Of a DNA stretch of 64,000 nt, positions 59,176-64,000 are shown in pieces; position 1 is the stretch's first letter; every line of letters begins with the position of its first letter. The notes beneath the pieces were generated by a model. The model did no database searches. It was given only the letters and a program-made list of their open reading frames with translations, and was not told the origin of the DNA. This stretch comes from JAYZDF01 sp036337945 (GTDB lineage Bacteria > Myxococcota > Kuafuiibacteriia > Kuafuiibacteriales > Kuafuiibacteriaceae): the NCBI GenBank assembly GCA_036337945.1, contig JAYZDF010000091.1, positions 32,900 through 96,899 on the forward strand, read 5' to 3'. The position numbers and the translations under genes are program-made.

Positions 59176-61257
59176 GTGAAGAAGTTGAATACAGGATTAT
59201 TTATTCTAGCCATCGCTCAAACTCTATCGAGTACTGCATGTCTGCCGACGGCAGCCACGAGTACCGGAACTGGCCGTCCTAATCAGCTGAGCGGAAATGA
59301 GGGAGCGGAAGAACTATATCGAGAGGCTCAAGAGGCCCAAAAGAAAGCTGATTGGGCAACCGCAAAGAATCGATATAAACAACTTATCGACTCGTTCCCG
59401 GCATCGCCTCGTTACGCTGATGCTTTAGCTACTCTAGGCGATATCTATTTTCGAGAAAGAGGCTGTGAAAGCGGCGCGCTCTACCTTCAGAAGCTTGTAG
59501 ACAATTACCCGGAACATCCTCAGCACTTGGCAGCCAAAAAAAGCCTCAATTCATGCCGATCTACCCAGGCGAGTACTCATTTTGAAGATGCCCAAAATGA
59601 TGACGAAAAGCTAAAGATTGCGATCGAAGCAAGTAAACAAGCAATGGAAGTCGATGATTTTTCCGGAGCAGTAAAGTGGCTTGTTACTGCGTTGAAATCT
59701 TCCGCGGATAGCTCAAAGGCCGCCAGGTTTCGAGAGCAGATTACGGAAATTATAGATGCGAGAATTTCGGCCCAAGAAGTTCGAACTCTTCTCGAGGAAT
59801 TTGACTCCACTGAGTTTCCCGTCGATGTTCTTACATTCAAACTTGGCCGAATCCTCTATCACGTTCACGACTTCGCCAATGCCCAAGAAACTCTTTCTCG
59901 GGCGATACAAACCTGGCCAACTGCAAATTATGTTGATGGAGCAAAGCAATTGCTGAAGCGTATTGCCGTCCGTAGCAAAGTAAATTCAATAACGATTGGG
60001 GTGCTCGTGCCGATGTCTGGCCGTCTCAAGCGCTATGGTAAAAACGTCAGCCAAGCTGTTCGCCTAGCGGCAGGAGAGTTTGAGTCCTCCGGTAAAGGAA
60101 AAGACGCCCCTCCTTCTGTTAATATCGTTTTTCGCGACTCCAAGGGTGATGCCGCCGCCGCCGCGAAGGCCATTGAAGATTTTGTCTTGGTTGATGGCGC
60201 GATTGCCGTAGTTGGCGGATTGTTTAGGGTTGAGTCTGAAGCAGCAGCATACAAAGCCCAAGAACTGGGTGTTCCGTTCTTATCGTTGAGTTCGATACCT
60301 GAAATCACTGACGTTGGCCCGTATGTGTTTCGCTCAGGCCTGACTAATCAAGCTCAAATTAGTGGTATCGTAGACTACGCCATGGACGTTCTTGGTATGA
60401 AGAAGTTTGCGCTTCTTTATCCTCGTCACCCCTACGGCGAGACCTTCATTCATTTGTTTTGGGATCGTGTCATTGAGAAAGGGGGAGAGATCAGAGGAGT
60501 TGAGTCCTATGGCTCTAACGACACAACCTTCACATGGCCGGTCAAAAGGTTAGTGGGTCGCGCTCGGTTGAATATAAGAAGAGACTATAAAGAGGCGGTT
60601 AATGAGTGCGAAAAGCAGCCTGATCCATACCGAGTGCAGCGTTGTATTCGGAAAGTAAAATCTGAACTTCCACCCGTCGTTGACTTTGACGCACTATTCA
60701 TACCCGATTATCCAAGTACGCTCGCTTTAGTGGCCCCAGCATTAGCGTCTGAAGACATTATCGTAGAGCAAAATACTAGGAAGCTAGATAAAATAGAAAA
60801 GACTTTAGGTCGAAAGGTTCGCCCGATCACGCTACTTGGAACAAGCGGATGGAACAATCCAGTTCTTCCCAAGAAGGCTGAGCGTTACGTAGAAAACGCG
60901 CACTTCCCAGACGGTTTCTTTCCTCAGTCTAACAACAAGGCGACTGTCAAATTGGTTTCAAGCTTTAGGAAAAACTTCCAACGGACACCAATGCTGCAAG
61001 ACGCCTTGTTTTTTGACGCTGTTCGAATTGTCAGGCAAGTGATTGAGAAGCAGAAGCCACCCACCCGAAATGCAATGCGTGAAGCGTTGCGCCGTGTGGA
61101 TAGTTTCAACGGAGCGACCGGCAAGACCTCTTTTCGAGCCGGACAAGACGCTCAAAAGTCGATTCACATTTTGAAGATCAAGAATTCTCGTATTGTCGAA
61201 GCTCCGCCGCCAGTTGAGAAAGCGCCAACCGTCGGCACATCTGGTGGAACAAACTAG
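59176..61257 (+). CDS. TPR plus periplasmic-binding (LpoA/LivK-like) lipoprotein
   Basis: A 693-residue protein starting at GTG 59176. Lipobox LSSTAC (about residue 22). Residues about 45-255 are TPR-like (GAEELYREAQEAQKKADWAT, YADALATLGDIYF). From about 270 a type I periplasmic-binding fold follows (ITIGVLVPMSGRLKRYGKNV, AVVGGLFRVESEAAAYKAQE, PFLSLSSIPEITDV). This two-part plan is shared with LpoA-type activators of peptidoglycan synthases and with LivK-type ABC-transporter proteins; no ABC permease genes are adjacent, so an LpoA-like role is favoured. The site-2 protease gene follows 18 bp later. Confidence 0.85.
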   Translation: MKKLNTGLFILAIAQTLSSTACLPTAATSTGTGRPNQLSGNEGAEELYREAQEAQKKADWATAKNRYKQLIDSFPASPRYADALATLGDIYFRERGCESGALYLQKLVDNYPEHPQHLAAKKSLNSCRSTQASTHFEDAQNDDEKLKIAIEASKQAMEVDDFSGAVKWLVTALKSSADSSKAARFREQITEIIDARISAQEVRTLLEEFDSTEFPVDVLTFKLGRILYHVHDFANAQETLSRAIQTWPTANYVDGAKQLLKRIAVRSKVNSITIGVLVPMSGRLKRYGKNVSQAVRLAAGEFESSGKGKDAPPSVNIVFRDSKGDAAAAAKAIEDFVLVDGAIAVVGGLFRVESEAAAYKAQELGVPFLSLSSIPEITDVGPYVFRSGLTNQAQISGIVDYAMDVLGMKKFALLYPRHPYGETFIHLFWDRVIEKGGEIRGVESYGSNDTTFTWPVKRLVGRARLNIRRDYKEAVNECEKQPDPYRVQRCIRKVKSELPPVVDFDALFIPDYPSTLALVAPALASEDIIVEQNTRKLDKIEKTLGRKVRPITLLGTSGWNNPVLPKKAERYVENAHFPDGFFPQSNNKATVKLVSSFRKNFQRTPMLQDALFFDAVRIVRQVIEKQKPPTRNAMREALRRVDSFNGATGKTSFRAGQDAQKSIHILKIKNSRIVEAPPPVEKAPTVGTSGGTN

Positions 61258-61275
61258 TCGAGATAAACTATTCTC

Positions 61276-62193
61276 ATGATTCGGCCTCTTTTTCTGTTCT
61301 TATTGACGGTTCTTTCTACTGTTTGGACAGGGGGCTGGATGTTCAGCATCACCTTGCTCTCCATTTTGGTGGCCCACGAAATGGGACACTACACAGCCGC
61401 TCGTTATCATAATATACCTGCCTCCCTTCCTTACTTCATACCTCTCCCATTACCACCGCTGGGAACGATGGGTGCTGTAATCACTATGGAGACTGATTCT
61501 GCGAACCGAAATCAGCTTATGGATATTGGTGTCGCGGGTCCAATCGCGGGCTTTGTTGTCGCGGTTTTTGCAATGGCTTTAGGTGTATCACTTTCATCGA
61601 CAACCATTGTGACTCAAGATGGTGCACTGACATTTATGGGAGATTCACTCCTTAGTGCGCTTTTTGTGAAAATTCTTCGTCCAGAGTTAGCAGCAAATGA
61701 AACGCTTCTTGCACATCCAGTGTGGATAGGAGCGTGGGGCGGCTTCTTAGTGACGGCTATAAACTTACTTCCCATGGGCCAACTCGATGGTGGCCATATT
61801 CTGCACGCGCTGAACCCGAAAAAGGCGTTTGCGAGATCTCGCAGAGTTTTTAAGGCTCTTATTGTTTTGGGTTTTATGGGTTTAGGCGTTCATTTACCGA
61901 GTATGCTTTGGAGCATAACTCAAGCCTTTGGCCTTGAGCCTGAGTCTTTTTTCTCGATTTCATATTTAGAAGATTCGACGCTTTTGATGCCGTGGTTTAG
62001 CCACGTTTTCTTGGTCTGGGCTATTTTTGGAAGGTTCACAGGTCTGCAACATCCGCCTGTGAGAAATGAAGATGAGAACTTGTCGAAAGTGCGCTACTGG
62101 CTTGCTTTCGTCTGTTTGGTGATTTTGATTCTTACCTTCATCCCAAGCCCACTTTGGGTGGAAGGAGTCTGGCGAGGGCCAGCTCCTTCCTAG
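61276..62193 (+). CDS. Site-2 protease family (M50) membrane protease
   Basis: A 305-residue polytopic membrane protein. The zinc motif HEMGH (residues 35-39) lies in the second helix (SILVAHEMGHYTAARYHN), and INLLPMGQLDGGHIL (about residues 160-175) supplies the conserved LDGG region. It cleaves membrane proteins, often anti-sigma factors, within the bilayer. There is no PDZ domain, which fits the short SpoIVFB/type III-like group. It follows the LpoA/LivK-like lipoprotein by 18 bp and ends 6 bp before the convergent FadB/FadJ gene. Confidence 0.9.
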   Translation: MIRPLFLFLLTVLSTVWTGGWMFSITLLSILVAHEMGHYTAARYHNIPASLPYFIPLPLPPLGTMGAVITMETDSANRNQLMDIGVAGPIAGFVVAVFAMALGVSLSSTTIVTQDGALTFMGDSLLSALFVKILRPELAANETLLAHPVWIGAWGGFLVTAINLLPMGQLDGGHILHALNPKKAFARSRRVFKALIVLGFMGLGVHLPSMLWSITQAFGLEPESFFSISYLEDSTLLMPWFSHVFLVWAIFGRFTGLQHPPVRNEDENLSKVRYWLAFVCLVILILTFIPSPLWVEGVWRGPAPS

Positions 62194-62199
62194 ATGTTT

Positions 62200-64000
62200 T
62201 TATGCATCAAAAAACGTGTCGCCCTTTGCCGCCATCTTTTTAAGAAGTTCAGGTGCTTTGAACCTTTCTCCACAGGTTTCGTGAAGTCGATTGAGCGCCT
62301 CTACGGCTTTTGTAGCGGTCATGCGGTCCAAATAGGCCAAAGGACCTCCTCGGTTGGGCGCAAACCCGATTCCGAGTAACGCACCAACTTCAGCGTCCCG
62401 ATGATTTCTCAGAACGCCTTCTTCTAAACTACGAACGACCTCAACACACTGAGCGAGCATCAGTCTTTCGGTAATACTTTTTGTCGAGGAGTTTTCTGGC
62501 TTCGGTTTGTTGACCAATGCACCGAGTCCTTGCCAGAAACCGGCACGTTTTCCGTTTTTGTACTCGTAAAATCCTTTGCCTGACGATTTCCCGTTCCTCT
62601 CATGATCATCGACCATCGCTTGAATGAGCGAGATGGCTTCTAGGTCTTGAGAGTGCTTCATATAGTCTTTGGCTTGTTCAAGACCATGACGAGCAAGGGT
62701 CAGAGTCACTTCATCGAATACTTGTAACGGAGGAACAACCATTCCAGCAGACTTTGCTGCCCACTCAACGAGCACGGGGTCATGTCCTTCGGCAACGAGC
62801 TGAGCGGCCTCCATAATGTACGCTGAGAAAACTCTGGTCGTGTAAAAACCGTAACCGTCATTGACCACGATCGGTGTCTTCTTGATTTTCTTAGAAAAAG
62901 CCAAAGCCCGTCCGAGTGTCTCTTCACTGGTCTCTTTACCCAAGATGATTTCAATCAAAGGCATTTTTTCTACTGGAGAGAAGAAATGTAGGCCAATGAA
63001 CTTATCTTTTATCTTTGATGCTGTTGCCAGGTCGTTGATCGGTAAAGCGGATGTGTTTGAAGCCCAAATCCCGCGCTCTGACAATACACCCTCTGTTTCG
63101 GTGATGACAGCATGCTTGATTTTGAGATTCTCAATGACGGCTTCTACGATGAGGTCGCATCCTTCCAGCGCTGCTAACTCTAGACTAGGAGTGATTCGAT
63201 CAAGGATGGCGTTCTTCTCATCGTCTGAGAGCCACTTCATCTTCTTGAGTTGACTACGGCAGTGGTCCATTCCGAGTTCCAAGGCATCCTCCTTGATATC
63301 CTTGAGAACCACTGAGTAACCAGCCTGGGCGCATATGAAAGCAAGTCCCGCCCCCATCATTCCGGCACCAAGAATTCCAATTTTTTGGATGTCGTCGTTT
63401 TCAGCGGTGGGTAAGCCTTCGTGTTTTTCGGCCGCGGTACGGTGGTACCAAATAGTTCGAATCATATCCTTTGCCTGGTCCGAAACAGCCAGACCTGCAA
63501 AGTATCGGCCTTCAACCTCAAGTGCTCGATCAAATCGTAGTAAAGAGCCTTCTTGTACAGCGCAGGTCGCGGCTTCATGTGCGGGGTAGCAGCCTGCAGT
63601 CTTCTTATAGAGCATTCCACAGGCTGCCAAGATCATGTTTCTGGCATCTTCGCTGCCCGGTTGAGGGGCTGGCCAAGTGTAATCTGACTTGAGCCAAGGC
63701 TGCTTAAAGCGCTTGTTCTCTTTGATCCACGCGATCGATTTTTCGATAAGTTGCTCTTCGCTTTCTGCGATATCGTCGACCAGTTTCGCCTGAAGAGCTT
63801 TCGACGGGCGAACCATTTTGCCCTGGAGGATAAAATCAAGTGCTGTTTGTATACCTACGAGACGCGGTAGTCTTTGAGTTCCTCCTGCGCCGAGTATCAA
63901 GCCAAGAGTGACTTCGGGAAGTCCGAACTTCGCTCTAGGGTTGTCGAGCGCGATTCGTCGGTGACAGGCCAGGGCGAGCTCAAATCCGCCACCCAGTGCC
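62200..64000 (-). CDS. FadB/FadJ-type enoyl-CoA hydratase/3-hydroxyacyl-CoA dehydrogenase (N-terminus beyond window)
   Basis: At least 600 residues, continuing off the right edge without a stop. The part between 63901 and 64000 translates as ALGGGFELALACHRRIAL, the crotonase oxyanion region, and is joined to TLGLILGAGGTQRLPRLVG, so the TTG at 63898-63900 is internal. A Rossmann 3-hydroxyacyl-CoA dehydrogenase domain follows (IGILGAGMMGAGLAFICAQA, GLHFFSPVEKMPLIEII) and then the C-terminal 6PGDH-like helical domains. It performs hydration and oxidation in beta-oxidation, and could also take part in the lower benzoyl-CoA route with the thiolase at 27.4 kb. No thiolase gene is adjacent on the left. 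Confidence 0.93.
   Translation of the reverse strand, partial: ALGGGFELALACHRRIALDNPRAKFGLPEVTLGLILGAGGTQRLPRLVGIQTALDFILQGKMVRPSKALQAKLVDDIAESEEQLIEKSIAWIKENKRFKQPWLKSDYTWPAPQPGSEDARNMILAACGMLYKKTAGCYPAHEAATCAVQEGSLLRFDRALEVEGRYFAGLAVSDQAKDMIRTIWYHRTAAEKHEGLPTAENDDIQKIGILGAGMMGAGLAFICAQAGYSVVLKDIKEDALELGMDHCRSQLKKMKWLSDDEKNAILDRITPSLELAALEGCDLIVEAVIENLKIKHAVITETEGVLSERGIWASNTSALPINDLATASKIKDKFIGLHFFSPVEKMPLIEIILGKETSEETLGRALAFSKKIKKTPIVVNDGYGFYTTRVFSAYIMEAAQLVAEGHDPVLVEWAAKSAGMVVPPLQVFDEVTLTLARHGLEQAKDYMKHSQDLEAISLIQAMVDDHERNGKSSGKGFYEYKNGKRAGFWQGLGALVNKPKPENSSTKSITERLMLAQCVEVVRSLEEGVLRNHRDAEVGALLGIGFAPNRGGPLAYLDRMTATKAVEALNRLHETCGERFKAPELLKKMAAKGDTFFDA

Noticed and set aside
62200..63900. 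A complete FadB/FadJ-like gene starting at 63900
   Set aside because: The frame continues to the edge and encodes the crotonase oxyanion motif upstream, so TTG 63900 is internal and the gene is cut by the window.

Overview
The window looks like chromosomal DNA from an uncultured, moderate-GC member of the Myxococcota/Bradymonadota (former Deltaproteobacteria). Evidence: lipoproteins with Asp/Ala/Ser-rich linkers after the lipidated Cys, MYXO-CTERM-like tails, AgmX/PglI-type C-terminal domains, many FHA domains, a Ser/Thr kinase, and several TPR envelope proteins. Coding density is very high, GTG starts are common, and convergent genes often overlap at their stops. I saw no rRNA, tRNA, insertion sequence, prophage or CRISPR array. 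The right edge cuts a fadB/fadJ-like gene.

Left arm (1-10.7 kb): a benzoyl-CoA epoxidation (box) module on the minus strand (boxC, boxB, a DUF5808 gene). It diverges from a BoxR-like XRE/shikimate-kinase regulator across a TGCA-repeat operator. Next come a class II DAHP synthase, a large sodium/solute symporter, a DksA-like zinc protein, a lipoprotein and a PA0069-type radical SAM protein. Neither boxA nor a benzoate-CoA ligase is present.

Envelope/signalling block (10.8-27.3 kb): two large propeller-like lipoproteins, an FHA protein fused to a CpaF-like domain that has lost its ATPase motifs, a double-FHA/transmembrane/TPR protein, an FHA protein fused to a BY-kinase/ParA-type ATPase without a tyrosine tail, a short Wza-like export lipoprotein, Lnt, FdhD, a lipoprotein and a Ser/Thr kinase. 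The dead CpaF fold beside FHA scaffolds is the best candidate for an undescribed system here.

Middle (27.4-43 kb): a thiolase plus LeuA-family enzyme, a matrixin protease, and a five-gene operon of a TldD-like protein (zinc site lost), a secreted unknown protein, a TldE-like protein and two glycosyltransferases. Then follow a TIGR03790 protein, a nucleotidyltransferase, an acyltransferase plus atypical SDR pair, a rubredoxin-like miniprotein and an orphan [2Fe-2S] hydroxylase subunit.

Right arm (43-64 kb): a VWA/membrane pair, then an outer-membrane barrel, three TPR proteins, a small exported protein and an FHA-TonB-like protein. Their domain order resembles gltC-D-E-F-G of the Myxococcus gliding/trans-envelope complex. 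A 569-bp gene-free gap inside this cluster can fold into a pseudoknot plus hairpins and may encode a structured RNA. The arm ends with RNase Z, an Ig-like lipoprotein, a J-domain protein, a TPR-LpoA/LivK-like lipoprotein, a site-2 protease and the truncated FadB/FadJ.
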